Source: Chrysopilus asiliformis (Eukaryota > Arthropoda > Insecta > Diptera > Rhagionidae). From it: a DNA stretch of 64,000 nt. Below the pieces are notes generated by a model that did not search any database, had not been told where the DNA came from, and saw nothing but the letters and a program-made list of their open reading frames with translations. Below are positions 21,735 to 32,774 of the stretch, piece after piece (positions within the stretch are counted from its first letter, which is position 1; each line of letters opens with the position of its first letter). The position numbers and the translations under genes were made by a program. The stretch covers positions 114,177,324 through 114,241,323 of the forward strand of contig OZ035960.1 in assembly GCA_964034945.1 (NCBI GenBank), in the 5' to 3' direction.

Positions 21735-22006
21735 AATCTATGAGAGAGGACGTGCCCGTAGTCAAGCTCATAAGACTCAACAGACTCCGGTGGGCTGGTC
21801 ATGTCACTCGAATAAGTGAAAGTGACCCGGCTCGGAAAATCTTCTGCGGTAGGTTATTAACAACAAAGCGACGAGGAAAGATGGCAAGACGGCGTTGACA
21901 AGGACGCGAAGAGAATTGGGATGCAAAACTGGAGTACATCGGCACGTGACCGGAACCTCTGGAGAGAGACATTGCGGCAGGCCAAGACCGGAAACCGTTT
22001 GTAGCG
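21735..22006 (+). pseudogene. Non-LTR retrotransposon RT C-terminal remnant, frameshifted
   Basis: The first frame reads LIRLNRLRWAGHVTRI, the W-x-GH-x-x-R motif found after the reverse transcriptase domain in many insect non-LTR elements. A frameshift near 21880 moves to RWQDGVDKDAKRIGMQNW followed by ARDRNLWRETLRQAKT and a stop, the usual C-terminal tail. Shorter remnants of the same tail lie at 32340-32412 and 40123-40235. The MITE at 21370-21727 abuts it upstream. Confidence 0.85.
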
Positions 22007-22017
22007 CTGAGAGAGAG

Positions 22018-22048
<31 letters not shown>

Positions 22049-22069
22049 GAGAGAAAGAGAGAGAAAGAT

Positions 22070-22126
<57 letters not shown>

Positions 22127-22131
22127 AAGAT

Positions 22132-22181
<50 letters not shown>

Positions 22182-22209
22182 TTCAGGTGCTGAGAGAAAG
22201 AGAGAGAAA
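22007..22209. repeat. (GA)n microsatellite
   Basis: About 200 bases of GA repeat with regular GAAAGA interruptions, starting at the 3' end of the retroelement remnant. A 14-base GAGA tract occupies the same position in the 40.2-kb copy (GCCGAGAGAGAGC). Confidence 0.95.
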
Positions 22210-23163
22210 ATTTAGGCACCAGGAAAAATATGTTCAGTAGTCGTGCTTAGAACGAAATTTTTCATGAATACAATACTTTATTATGCTTCGTATCAGAAAG
22301 TAAAAATCTCAATTTACGTTTGATTTTCTGCTGTTTGCATTTGGTTATGTACCTATACTTACGGCAACAAAAAAGACGACAGAATAATTAAAAATAATCT
22401 TTATGTGTTTTTCCTTTATAATTGCTGTCGATAAGACGAATGGTTAAAATAAAGGTACATTTTTACGGTTTATGCAACAAAAATATGATTAGAAAAAATT
22501 AATGTTGTTTACAAATGATGAATAAAACTGGTTTTTAATCAGTGATGGTAACAACAAATGTGAATGATTCTACGAATTATATTTTGTCTTGATTTTTATT
22601 TCTTTTCGAAATAAAATCAGTCGTTAATTTCTTACATATCAGATGAATCGGATTTCCCAAAAAATGTTGTTGACTAATTGATATTCATAGAATAAACTCG
22701 TTTAACCAGCACTCACCAAAAACGTTTCTTTAAACGTTTGTGTTGTGTCAGAAATGCACCAAAAAAAATTGAACAAAAACTGGTTTTGAGGTCAGCCTAG
22801 CGCCTAGAATGTGACATCACATAACTTTTAGTATGTTTTCTACTCGTATATAATTTTTTTCTGTACCGCCAGAGACCTCATTATTATATTTTAACCAAGA
22901 ACTGCCGAAATTTTGCATATTGAAATGAGCTTTTTTGCAATAAAAAAAGGTATGTTAAAATCTGGTTTTCGATAGATTCAAATCTTGCTGTTCTGTGCAG
23001 AAGAACCAGCTTAAGGTTTTAATAAATTAGAACCACTTTTTTGTTGCTAATTTTGAAGAATTATTGACGATGTTTTAGTAATCCGCGACACGTGTGTTGG
23101 AAAAATTCAATCGTTTGACAAAACTTGCCAAAAGTTTGATCAAAATTATTAATTACTTTTAAA
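22210..23163. other. Intergenic, nothing recognised
   Basis: AT-rich spacer. No gene and no shared repeat seen. Confidence 0.5.
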
Positions 23164-23456
23164 ACACACATAGGAAAAAATAATAAATATAACTATTTTA
23201 CAATAGAGAATCGTGGCTATTACTAAAATAGTTAATTTCGATTACAAAATATGTCATTTCAATTATAAAAATAGTCAATTTAACCACAAAATAATAAATT
23301 TTACTATTAAGTAGATAAATTTATTATAAAACTATCCGATTTCGACTATTTTTGTAATTGAAATGAACTATTTTTGTAATTGAAATGAACTATTTTAGTA
23401 ATAGTCACGATTCCCTATTATAAAATACTTAGATTTGCTATTTTTTCTCTATGTGT
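23164..23456. repeat. AT-rich palindromic MITE (ACACGCAG family), copy 1
   Basis: The left arm (ACACATAGGAAAAAATAATAAAT..., ACTATTTTACAATAGAGAATCGTG) is repeated inverted on the right. The same element recurs at 27617-27891, and an arm fragment at 29537-29577. Confidence 0.8.
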
Positions 23457-23510
23457 TACACGCGTAGTTCCCTACACGTTAAGAAGTGCAAAATCACAAA
23501 TCCTTCACAA

Positions 23511-23660
23511 GCCCGTAGCACAAGGGGGCCTGAACCCCTCCCCCCCCCCTCCCCCGACCCGAAATTTTGTTCTTTCACCCAAAAAAAAAGTTTGGTTCTG
23601 AAAGTTCTAGAATCAAGCCCCCCCCCCTCCCCGGAACGAAATCCTGGCTACGGGCCTAGT
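23511..23660 (-). repeat. Second copy of the GGCCCGTAGCC repeat
   Basis: An inverted copy of 8331-8488. It includes AACGAAATCCTGGCTACGGGCC at the right, a C-run and AAAAAAAGTTTGGTTCTGAAAG. Confidence 0.8.
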
Positions 23661-23914
23661 CATTCATCCAAGTCTGTTTTATCCGTTTACGAAATTTGAA
23701 CACCCTGTTTTTAGGAAAAACTGCTACAATTATCACTAAAGGATATTTTATTACAACCTCCTTATCAACCTGACTTTGCCTCTTGCAAATGCAAACTGTT
23801 TTACTTTCAGGAGTTAGAACAGCAATGAATGTTAAACATGGCCAGCAGCTGCCAAAAAATGGAAAAAATCTGTTATTTTTCTGACACAAAAGAATCTCCT
23901 GTTGGGACGACTTT

Positions 23915-24188
23915 GATTGTGTTTACATTAGGACTCACTTTGAAGCGGCACGTCTTTCCTCATTTTTCTGTCGTGTGCACACGGTTCGCTTTATCTGGAT
24001 TCATAAACGGGTTTCATCAACAAAACTAAACGACAGGTTTCAACGACCAGACTCAAAAACCGGTTTGCGACCGATAATTTTAAGTGAATCTAAACTTCGT
24101 TCGCCCTTTTTGGTTTCCCTCCCCACTGCGTCCCTCATCCTCACGAATGACGTGCCGCCTCAAAGTGAGTCCTAATGTAAACACAGTC
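23915..24188. mobile_element. MITE (GACTGTGTTTACATTAGG family), copy 1
   Basis: The ends GATTGTGTTTACATTAGGAC and GTCCTAATGTAAACACAGTC are inverses, followed inside by GGCGGCACGTC on both sides. TTT flanks both ends (23912-23914, 24189-24191). The internal body matches 29664-29934 in reverse orientation. Confidence 0.85.
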
Positions 24189-24589
24189 TTTAATTGGCAA
24201 AACGGCTTTGTAAACAAACAAAATTATGATGTATGGTTTGAAAACCCTGTTCAAGCGTTCAGTCTACCCTTTGAGTACTCTTTGATGTGGGTTAGAAGCG
24301 CCATTCTTGAAAAACTGTTGAAAGTTAAGCATTACCCGTCAATGGGAGGAGGTATCGGGGGATTATAAATGATTTTTTGAAGCTCCGCTTGCCTGATCTG
24401 AACCTCCAGATGAATTTTTCCAACAATTCGCGCTTAATTGCGCAAAATGTTTCCTGAACGCATAATTTTATGAAAAAGAGACAATATTTGACCACCGAAA
24501 TCGCGATGTAGCTTCATTTTTGGCAAAATTTCTTTGAAAATTACACCACTGGACACAATATCGTACCTTCAAGTTAATGCACTGGTAAA

Positions 24590-24690
24590 CGCACCTCCCT
24601 CTTTCCCCCCCCCCTCCCTCTTTTCCCCCCCTCCCTCTTTCCCCCCCCCCCCTCTTTTCCCTCTCTTTTCCCTCCCTCTTTTCCCTCCTC
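24590..24690. repeat. Polypyrimidine (CCCTCTTTCCC) tract
   Basis: About 100 bases of C and T only in repeated CTCCCTCTTTTCCCC-like units. Low complexity; the Pro/Phe-rich and Gly/Arg-rich frames over it are artefacts. Confidence 0.9.
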
Positions 24691-26120
24691 GTAGAACTTT
24701 TTTGTTGCCTTTTGAAAATCAAAAAAGAAAAAATCCTGTAATATTTGTCCGACAACCGAAAATTTAAGAACCTTTTCTAGGCAACTTTGAAGACCTTGAG
24801 AAAATTCGATAGACCTTTGAGGGAATTCGAAGACCTTTTTAGTGGATCGATCTGTGAGTCACTTAAAACCTTACAGCCGCTTGACTCTTGCTATTTTATT
24901 TCCAGCTAATATTTTCCTTTTAGCAAAAGTGGTAAATACCCAAAACATTTTGGTCGTAAACATTCAAATTTTTGGAAAATATTTGTTCACAGATTTACAG
25001 ATAAACTGGGAATTCAAAAGACTAGGGTCAAAAAATAAACATTTTCTTAGAAACATAATATATTAATCTCTTTAATTTTAAAAGATTAAAAACCTTACTT
25101 TTATATTCTTTACCTATGAGTATAATCAGACACTGCGAAAAATTACATAAGACAATATGTTAACAGTGATATCGCATAATATTTTATTGCCCAAAACAGC
25201 GAAAAGCCGAGATAAGGTTAGACACCTGTCTGTGGGTTCAAGAAAGTGTAAATTTACTCAAGACTTTCTTTGAAATTCTATTTGTTTTCGCTTGAAATCA
25301 ATGGGAGTACTTGTCCGCCCTTGGCATTTAAACATAGGACAATGAAATGTATTTATTTTAGCAATAAAAGTAAATTCGAATGAACCGACAAGAAAAAATG
25401 TTTACTTTGGCTAAACGAAAAATCCGCTTTGAGTTCAAGGTTATGATTATTCAATTTAATAAATAAATAAATAAATAATTTAAAGAAACGAGTTTCCAAA
25501 ACAAAAACAAATCATTGACATCGAAGATTGACGATATTAAAATTTTTAGATTTGTGTTTCGACAGAATAAAAAGTGGAAAAACCGCTGACCCATTCAAAA
25601 TTAATCCAAATTAAAAAACAAAATTTTAGTTGCGAAATTGTTTTTCGCATAACGTTGAGCTGGAAGTTATCTGAAAAAAAATTTAATTACATTAATGGGT
25701 TTGGTTGGGAGTCATTTGATAAAACAGGGCACGCATTTTGCTCATAGATCACTTAAATTATTTCATTCTTTTATTGTTTACTACCGATGACTATGAGAAA
25801 ATTTATGAACATTTTTGTAAATTGATGGTAATTTTAGTGTTCAAATTAAAAATGCTAAAATACGTGATATTCAATCAAAAATTCCCAACCATTTTTAAGG
25901 TGAGTTTTTAATTTAGGGTGGGCACATTAATTTTATCTGCGGTAATTAATAATCGTAAGTAGAAAAACTCCTTATTTCCATGGAGAATTCATAAAACAGG
26001 AATCATTCAAACAAATTACAAAAAAGATTGTATTTTTAAAATTAAAACTCATTTTCACTAAATTAATAATTATGCTGAAATCTTTGCCATTGTTGTCCGA
26101 AAACCAATTTCAGCATAGCA
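24691..26120. other. Intergenic, nothing recognised
   Basis: AT-rich spacer. A short AAAT tetranucleotide run lies near 25459-25479. No gene or shared element seen. Confidence 0.5.
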
Positions 26121-26181
26121 AAAAGGGATTGTCCTTAAATACGTCACGCTAATTTCAGACACTTTCAAATTTCCTTCCTCC

Positions 26182-26283
26182 AATATTGTGACTGAACTCT
26201 GTGCCAAAAATCACCAAAAGTGTCTGAAACGCTAATTTCAGACACATTTTGGTGATTTTTGATACAGAGTTCAGTCACAATAT
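26182..26283. repeat. Hairpin with arms of about 48 bp
   Basis: ATATTGTGACTGAACTCTGT... (26182-26229) pairs with ...ACAGAGTTCAGTCACAATAT (26236-26283) with two or three mismatches and a loop of six or so bases. It is preceded by a CCATAAAATACGTCA-type tip (26120-26150). Confidence 0.85.
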
Positions 26284-26323
26284 AAAACCTTATCCTCCAT
26301 CGCTCCAAATCATATCATACTAA

Positions 26324-26644
26324 TCATACTAATATATAAAAATGAGTTGGTGTCTGTCTGTCTGTCTGTTCCTCTTTCACGCAAAAACGGCTGAACCGAT
26401 TGACTTGAAATTTGGCATGAGTGTCTGTGGTAGTTCTGGTTTCAATATAGGCATACGGAAAAGTAGCACGATGGGTGGGGGGAGTAAGGGGACGGGGTAA
26501 AGTGATTTCGAAACTTAGTTTTTGCGCTATGTTACTCTTTCGCGGGGAAACTACCGAGCCGATTGGCCTGAAGTTTAGCTCCAACATAGACCATCAAAAA
26601 AAATTGAAAAAACTTAACCCGGCAACGACGGGTATGCAAGCTAG
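26324..26644 (+). mobile_element. Helitron-like non-autonomous element, copy 2
   Basis: TCATACTAATATATAAAAATG at 5' after A, terminal hairpin ACCCGGCAACGACGGGT, then GCAAGCTAG before T. The body includes a short (GTCT)n tract and 'cctctttcacgcaaaaacgg'. It is very close to copy 3 at 28413-28733. Confidence 0.88.
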
Positions 26645-27616
26645 TAAATTAATATGAATCCGTGGCGTTACGAATCTTGGAGCCTACGAAAAAATGTTCG
26701 CACCTCCTCTACCCATCGCAGAATTTTTTTTCCAAAACCCCCAAAATTTAACACCACCTTTCTTTTGAAATATGTATCTTTAGGGCGGCAGAATATGTGA
26801 AGATCCTATTTTAAGGAACCGATCTTTGTGAGACCCCCATGATTCCTCTCAGAAGGGGTAAATCTACGGAACCCATATTTTTTTTTACAAAAAGATTTTT
26901 CCCAATGCAATTAAATCGTCTGTTATTCCCGTCTATTATTGAGTACAAAATTTTCGATCGTCAATTTAAGAAGGATTTTAATTTTCCTGGGACCCACAAA
27001 TATTTTTCGCAGGGAGAATCGCAAAATCGGAAGCTGTTTGCTGAATGCAGAAAATTTTTTTCCATATTCTTTGATGTGATTTTTTTTTATTACATCGTAA
27101 ACCTTTTTCCACAGGCTCTAAAATGGTTACCCAATTTTTTTCAAATGTGCGGCACTCCAGCTTCTATCTTTCTTTTCATAATTTTTAGAAATATTCTTAA
27201 CGTTCTTATCTTACATATAAAAAAGGTATTAAAATCACTTCAAAAACCGAAATCAGAACGGAGCTCCGCATGTCCCCGGGACATTTATCCATCGACTCAA
27301 TTCAATGAGTCCGCAACATGTCTGCATGTATGTGTGTAAAGAAATTTGTAAGATCAACTTCTACCAGTAAACCTTAACCTATTTTGACGCGGTTTTTTGA
27401 AAAAAAAACGACCCATTTTCGAGAAAATCAAAAAAAAATCCTTTCTATTTGTATGGGAGAGGGGGATTGGGTGGTTCAATTTTTCCCATTTTGACAAGAG
27501 GTTTATCCTTTGATAAAAGCCTGCTCCATACCAAATTTCAATTTTCCACCTCACTTAGTTCTCGAGTTTTTCAATGTTTTTTTTTTCAAAAATTGGCCAA
27601 TTTTAGTTTTGCGATT
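26645..27616. other. Intergenic, nothing recognised
   Basis: A 166-codon open frame (26839-27339) has no recognisable domain, is Phe/Lys-rich as expected of AT-rich DNA, and shows no splice support. I treat it as chance. Confidence 0.5.
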
Positions 27617-27891
27617 ACACGCAGGAAAAGAAATAATAAATTTAACTACTTTATATTGGGAAATCGGGACTATTTATACTAAAATAGCTAATTTCAATTA
27701 CAAAATAGTTCATTTGAATTGAAAAAATAGTCAATTTAAATACAAAACAGTAAATTTTATTACTAAGTACTCCAATTTCTAAAACCAAATTGTCGATTTT
27801 GACTACTTTTGTAATTGAAATGAAATATTTTAGTAATAGTCACGATTCCCCATTATAAAATAGCTAAATTTACTATCTTTTCTATGCGTGT
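27617..27891. repeat. AT-rich palindromic MITE (ACACGCAG family), copy 2
   Basis: The ends ACACGCAGGAAAAGAAATAA and, inverted, ACACGCATAGAAAAGATAG. The body pairs through TAGTCACGATTCCC and its inverse. Confidence 0.85.
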
Positions 27892-28412
27892 AGAAAAGTA
27901 GTCTTGAATAAAAAATGTTACAGGAAAAACATCTCACCACCTTAAAATCTATCCGGCTAAAGAGCCGTGTTACATTCAGTTCATAAAATGTAAACATTTT
28001 TATATAAAATTTCTGAGCACGAAAGTTATTTACCGGCTGTAATCAATCACAGTTATTAAATAAAATAATTACCTTCAGCTGTTATTTAGTATCTAATAAA
28101 AAGTTTCCGATTTTACGTAACTATCGTATCTAGATTTGAAAAATGAAATTTCCAGCTTTTTTTATGACTAATAGAAACCACTAATATTTGATAATATTAT
28201 CAAAAACTTGTTATCTACCACACAACATTCACGATTCTCATGAAAAACACATTATCGCAATCTTTTGTTATCACAACATAATGGCAAGTAGCTGATAACA
28301 AGTAGAATTTTCTTGAGCTTGAAATTTACAACCACTTTGATTTTTCCGTTTTATGTCGTCACTAAAATAATTATGGGTCGGTCAGTCGGGAGCTTTTTTA
28401 AATCGATTTTTA

Positions 28413-28733
28413 TCATACTAATATATAAAAATGAGTTGGTGTCTGTCTGTCTGTCTGTTCCTCTTTCACGCAAAAACGGCTGAACCGATTGTCTTGAAAT
28501 TTGGCATGAGTGTCTGTGGTAGCTCTGGTTCCAACATAGGCGTACGGAAAAGTTTCGCGAGTGGTGGGGGGAGTAAGGGGAGGGGGTAAAGTGATTTCGA
28601 AACTTAGTTTTTGCGCTATGTTACTCTTTCGCAGGGAAACTACCGAGCCAATTGGCCTGAAGTTTAGCTCCAACATAGACCATAAAAAAAAATTGAAAAA
28701 ACTTAACCCGGCAACGACGGGTATGCAAGCTAG
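28413..28733 (+). mobile_element. Helitron-like non-autonomous element, copy 3
   Basis: Same ends as copy 2 (A|TCATACT... and ...GCAAGCTAG|T) and the same 320-bp body with few differences. Confidence 0.88.
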
Positions 28734-29536
28734 TTACTTACTAAAATTGATGCAAAATGCAAAATGCATTTAAAGCCTAAAATTTTTAAGGAACACCAAA
28801 AACCCAAGATGAATTTCTCATCCCAAAGAAGTAATCATCACACGGTCTTAAATTATATATTAAGCTTCCATCGAAAAACGATTAGTTTACGAAAAAAGAC
28901 TTGTCAAGCGACTATTAAGCCATCGAAAGATATTTAGTTAAGTATAAAATAAATACCATGTTGAATAATTATTACACAATTTATCCATTCTGGCAAAATG
29001 TTCTTATCTGACATCCACATTTCTTTGTCAATTAATTTTGAACATCAGGTGTTTGAAAATGCTTAATTGAAGCACGTCAGTTATAATTGTTTTCGAAACA
29101 CTGCCAGGAGCGTGGGACATCCCGTCAATATTATAATGAATATACGCGACTTTTTTTGTACAAATATAACTCGTTTCACCTAAAAAAAAAAAATTTACCA
29201 ACCATTCGGTGGAGTTCGACGTTGATGGTAATTGTTGAGGTACTGTCGCGTTGAATAAACAACAGTTAAAAAATTTCTTTTTGCACGCAAAGTCATAGTC
29301 AATTACCTGCCATACAATTACAAGGCTATTTGTCAATTTTTTTTCTTAGAAGGTACATATTCGCATCGCAGTGTGCACTTTTGAATTTAGCTTCTTCGCG
29401 ACGTTATGTTAAAGCCACGCAGCCATGAGCCCAAAATATTTGGGTTAGAAAATCCGTTAGTTACGGAAAAATTCACATATCATTTTGAATTTCAATCATA
29501 AGGGAAAGGATAGAATAAATGAATTTTTATCATAAA
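28734..29536. other. Intergenic, nothing recognised
   Basis: AT-rich spacer without a recognisable gene or shared repeat. Confidence 0.5.
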
Positions 29537-29577
29537 GAATAGTAAATCTAACTATTTTATAATGGGGAGTCGTGACT

Positions 29578-30180
29578 ATTTTTCGATACGATGCACAGTT
29601 TTCGAGAAAACAGGAAAAAAGCATTCAATTTTTATGGGAGAGGAGGGACGCAGTGATCCGATTGACTGTGTTTACATTAGGCACGTCATTCGCTCTGGCC
29701 AAGTGATGGTGAGGGACGCAGTGGGGAGGGAAACCAAAAAGAGCGAACGAAATTTAGATTCACTTAAAATTATCGGTCGCAAACCGGTTTCTGAGTCTGG
29801 TCGTTGAAACCTGTGTCTTTAGTTTTGTTGATGAAACCGGTTTAGTGAATCCAGATGAAGCGAACCGTGTGCACACGACAGAGAAGTGAGGAAAGACGTG
29901 CCGCCTCAAAATGAATCCCAATGTAAACACAGTCATTGGATGTATGGATGAGTTATGTCGAATTTTATTCTAAACACATTTTACCTTAATAAATTTTTCA
30001 ATACGACCCACCGTTTCCGAGAAAATTGTAAAAAACTGTTTCGTTTGTATGGAGGAGGGGGGAAGGAATAGTCCAATTCAAGATTTTAACCTAGCCATTT
30101 ACGAGAAACGCAATTGTACAAAATTTCAAGTATCTAGCTCAATCCTTTTGAAAGTTATGGTGTTAGGTTTTTAGGCCTGA
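29578..30180. repeat. Dispersed repeat interrupted by a MITE
   Basis: The motifs CGATGCACAGTTTTCGAGAAAACAG, TTTTATGGGAGAGGAGGGACG and GATGTATGGATGAGTTATG also occur, uninterrupted, at 51225-51450. The MITE at 29664-29934 sits inside. Confidence 0.75.
29664..29934. mobile_element. MITE (GACTGTGTTTACATTAGG family), copy 2, with ATT duplication
   Basis: Inverted ends GACTGTGTTTACATT and AATGTAAACACAGTC. ATT flanks both sides (29661-29663, 29935-29937). The matching position in the 51.3-kb copy of the host repeat lacks the element. Confidence 0.88.
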
Positions 30181-30344
30181 AGAGTTTTGATAAGCTATAG
30201 TAGTTTTTGTTGGCTTTAAGCGCGGATTTCTTCATTTAGGTTGTTGTTACAAAGTAACGATATTTTTTGGACATTACGCCACTGGCCTCTGTTTGTTACT
30301 CTTTGCCAAAAACGGCTAAACTAGTGGGCTCTGACTGAAATATT

Positions 30345-30715
30345 GGTTGGTTTGATAGGAGGGTGGCTCACAAGGGAACCCCACGCACGTAGGCCTCAAG
30401 TTGGGTCCATTCTACACCTCCGATGTCCCTCGCTGGAGCAGATTGAGCTCAAGTACGGTTGTTTAGCCATCCCGCCAGTGCTTTATATTTCCGAATCGGC
30501 TCCCAGCCCTGAGTTTCTGCCTCATGGAGTTCCTCTAGAAAGGGATAGCTGAAGCATTTGACGCGAGTACGGGTTGAGGCTGAACAGTGACACAAGAAAT
30601 CCTCCACCGTTTCCTGCTATTCTCCGCAGCCCCTGCATTGTGGATTATCCACCAGCCTAATCTTGAAAGCGTGATCCTTCAGGAGGGGGTGCCCAGTTAG
30701 AATCCAAGTCGTTAC
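30345..30715 (-). pseudogene. Non-LTR retrotransposon RNase H/C-terminal remnant
   Basis: Read on the minus strand it gives ILTGHPLLKDHAFKIRLVD, then a C-x-x-C-G segment, a stop, and ETVEDFLCHC. This matches the 'TGH...CR-CG...ET-H-L-C' tail after the RNase H region of Jockey/R1-type elements. At least three stops break it. Confidence 0.75.
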
Positions 30716-30852
30716 ATATTAAATATGTAAAAAAATATTAATCGGATAAAAGATTTTAACACAGCGCTATGCGCAACAGTATAACTAGGTGGCACAAAGG
30801 GGGTTCCGAAACATCGGTTTCCCAAAAAAAAGTGCTTTCATTATTAATAGTC

Positions 30853-30928
30853 AGAGGGCCTATCACCGACCACGATCCGATTGGTTCACACGATCCAATC
30901 ATATCGTGTTTGGTGATAGGGCCTCTGG
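30853..30928. repeat. Short hairpin element
   Basis: CAGAGGGCCTATCACCGACC pairs with GGTGATAGGGCCTCTG; the pairing extends through ACGATCC-ATTGG. No target duplication seen. Confidence 0.75.
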
Positions 30929-31054
30929 AAAACATTTAGGTACAAGGATTTTAATTTTCCGGGATTTTTTGTGTGGTGTTTAATACCGCTGACAAACTTC
31001 CGTAGATCGCCCCGCCACCCTAAATGTATGACGTATTTTATGGACAAACCCTTA

Positions 31055-31223
31055 AGGCCTGTGTCCACATGGAAGTTTATTTGCAGAAGTCGCTTCGAGA
31101 AGAGATTTCTGGTGTCACAACTTCTGGAAGTTCACTTGCAGTTAGTGTTTCCACGGGAAAAACTTCCAGAAGTCTCTGCTAGAAGCGACTTCTGCAAATA
31201 AACTTCCATGTGGACACAGGCCT
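31055..31223. mobile_element. PIF/Harbinger-like MITE with perfect ends and TTA duplication
   Basis: AGGCCTGTGTCCACATGGAA at the left is repeated inverted at the right with 42 perfect bases. TTA flanks both sides (31052-31054, 31224-31226). The perfect arms suggest a recent insertion. A CCATAAAATACGTCA-family tip directly precedes it. Confidence 0.9.
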
Positions 31224-31226
31224 TTA

Positions 31227-32335
31227 CAGAAAAAATTGTAATCATGTGTACTGGATGGTAAATCAATTAAAAGGACTCTCTTAATCAGAAAGACTTGAAA
31301 TACTAAAATATAAATGTCCGACAAAAACTTCACTTCACGACTATATCCGAAAAAAAGGCAGAAAAATATTTTTACGACGTAAAATCACTTTCTCGAATTG
31401 TCATTCAACTAACAATGCTATTTAAAAAAGCATCATAACCATCAACTCAGGTTAAATTATGTTAACAAGATTTACTGTTCAAAGCGGGTTGAAATAATCG
31501 CTTCAAAAATCAGATTGTTGTTTCAGCATGCATAGGAGCAATCAGCAACAAAACAACCGATCCGTCTTTATGGCAATATGCTGGCACATAATTGTCTCGC
31601 ATATGAAGTCTGAGACCAAAGTATTGCAGATACATTGCGCTTACATAAATTCAAATCTTCTTTCACATCATATGACATGAGAGGCTATTCATATTTGCGG
31701 GGAGGGTGTGTTGAGACGACACAACAACAGAATTATGAAGTTCCATAGTTAGTTTTGAAGCCCGTTTTCAGCGTGCGTCCCACCTTCGTTGCCATCACCC
31801 TGAAATATCTATTGTCGCATTAACTATGGAAACTTTAGATACGTACATATATGAGTTTTTGCTTTTCATAAGTCTTTTGTGTTTTGGTTTAGCTTAATTT
31901 GATTGAGCGGAAAGTAAATAAACATCATCGCCATCTTTAAGCGATTGAATACATTCGTATATATTAAAGGGAAAATCAACTTAGAATAGACACAGCGACC
32001 ATCTCGAGAAGCTTTAAAGAAATTAGCATCAAATTAGAATCACTTTAGCATGTCATTTACACAATTTACGTGCGAATTAACAATTGCGTTATAAAGAAAT
32101 TACACAATGAATCTCGATCGCTTTTAGATTTTTAATTGAATAATTTGTTGACAATTTAGGTATAAAGATTGATTAGACTTCTTTTTTTTATTGCGTCCAA
32201 AACGGTACAAGACTTTCGGATGAATATTTCAACTCAATTTGAATCCAATTGGATAATTAAGACATGTTTGGCTACTAAACACTTCGTTTTAATCCAATTT
32301 TTCTACGCCGCGGGCACAATAGGCGTGTTTTTTTC
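31227..32335. other. Intergenic, nothing recognised
   Basis: AT-rich spacer with no gene or shared repeat. Confidence 0.5.
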
Positions 32336-32339
32336 AATG

Positions 32340-32412
32340 TTCTGGAGCTACGCAGGACATCGGCACGTGACCGGGACCTATGGCGAGGGACATTGCCACA
32401 GGCAATCAGTTT
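32340..32412 (+). pseudogene. Short non-LTR RT tail remnant
   Basis: The bases TGGAGCTACGCAGGACATCG, CACGTGACCGGGACCT and GCGAGGGACATTGC align with the NW...ARDRNLWRETL tail encoded at 21930-21975. Only about 70 bases remain. Confidence 0.75.
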
Positions 32413-32502
32413 ATATGGAATTCTTCGAATAAAAAATATTATTTTGAATTACTTGGACGAGAATCGTTCCTTATTTTCTTGTTTTAGAAATAATTCTCTC
32501 CA

Positions 32503-32774
32503 CACTCAGAAAAATGTCCAGGTCAACTTTTTGTCAGGTTAACTCTGACCTTACAGAGGTTTCTGTAAGCCAGCTAGCGGTCAGAGTTAACCTATCTAAG
32601 GTCAACTCGTGCAGCTCCCAATGCCCTACTTCACCTGCTGGTGGCTTAATTTCAGAATTTCTCCGACCACAGGTCAACTCAGTTTTACTTGCCCACATGC
32701 AGGCGAACGCGCGCCTGCCCGAGGCCAATTACGCCGTATGTAGGTCGTCGAGTTAGCCTCCATTTTTCTGAGTG
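32503..32774. mobile_element. MITE with CACTCAGAAAAATG inverted ends
   Basis: The ends CACTCAGAAAAATG and CATTTTTCTGAGTG are perfect inverses. The body has AGGTCAACT and GTTAACTCTGACC motifs in both orientations. A degraded relative lies at 17011-17305. Confidence 0.85.

Noticed and set aside
21857..22219. 120-aa Ser/Leu/Phe-rich frame on the minus strand
   Set aside because: It lies over the (GA)n tract and has no protein character beyond the repeat.
26839..27339. 166-aa open frame
   Set aside because: The longest frame in the desert, but with no recognisable domain, AT-driven composition (F, K, I, N) and no splice or codon support.
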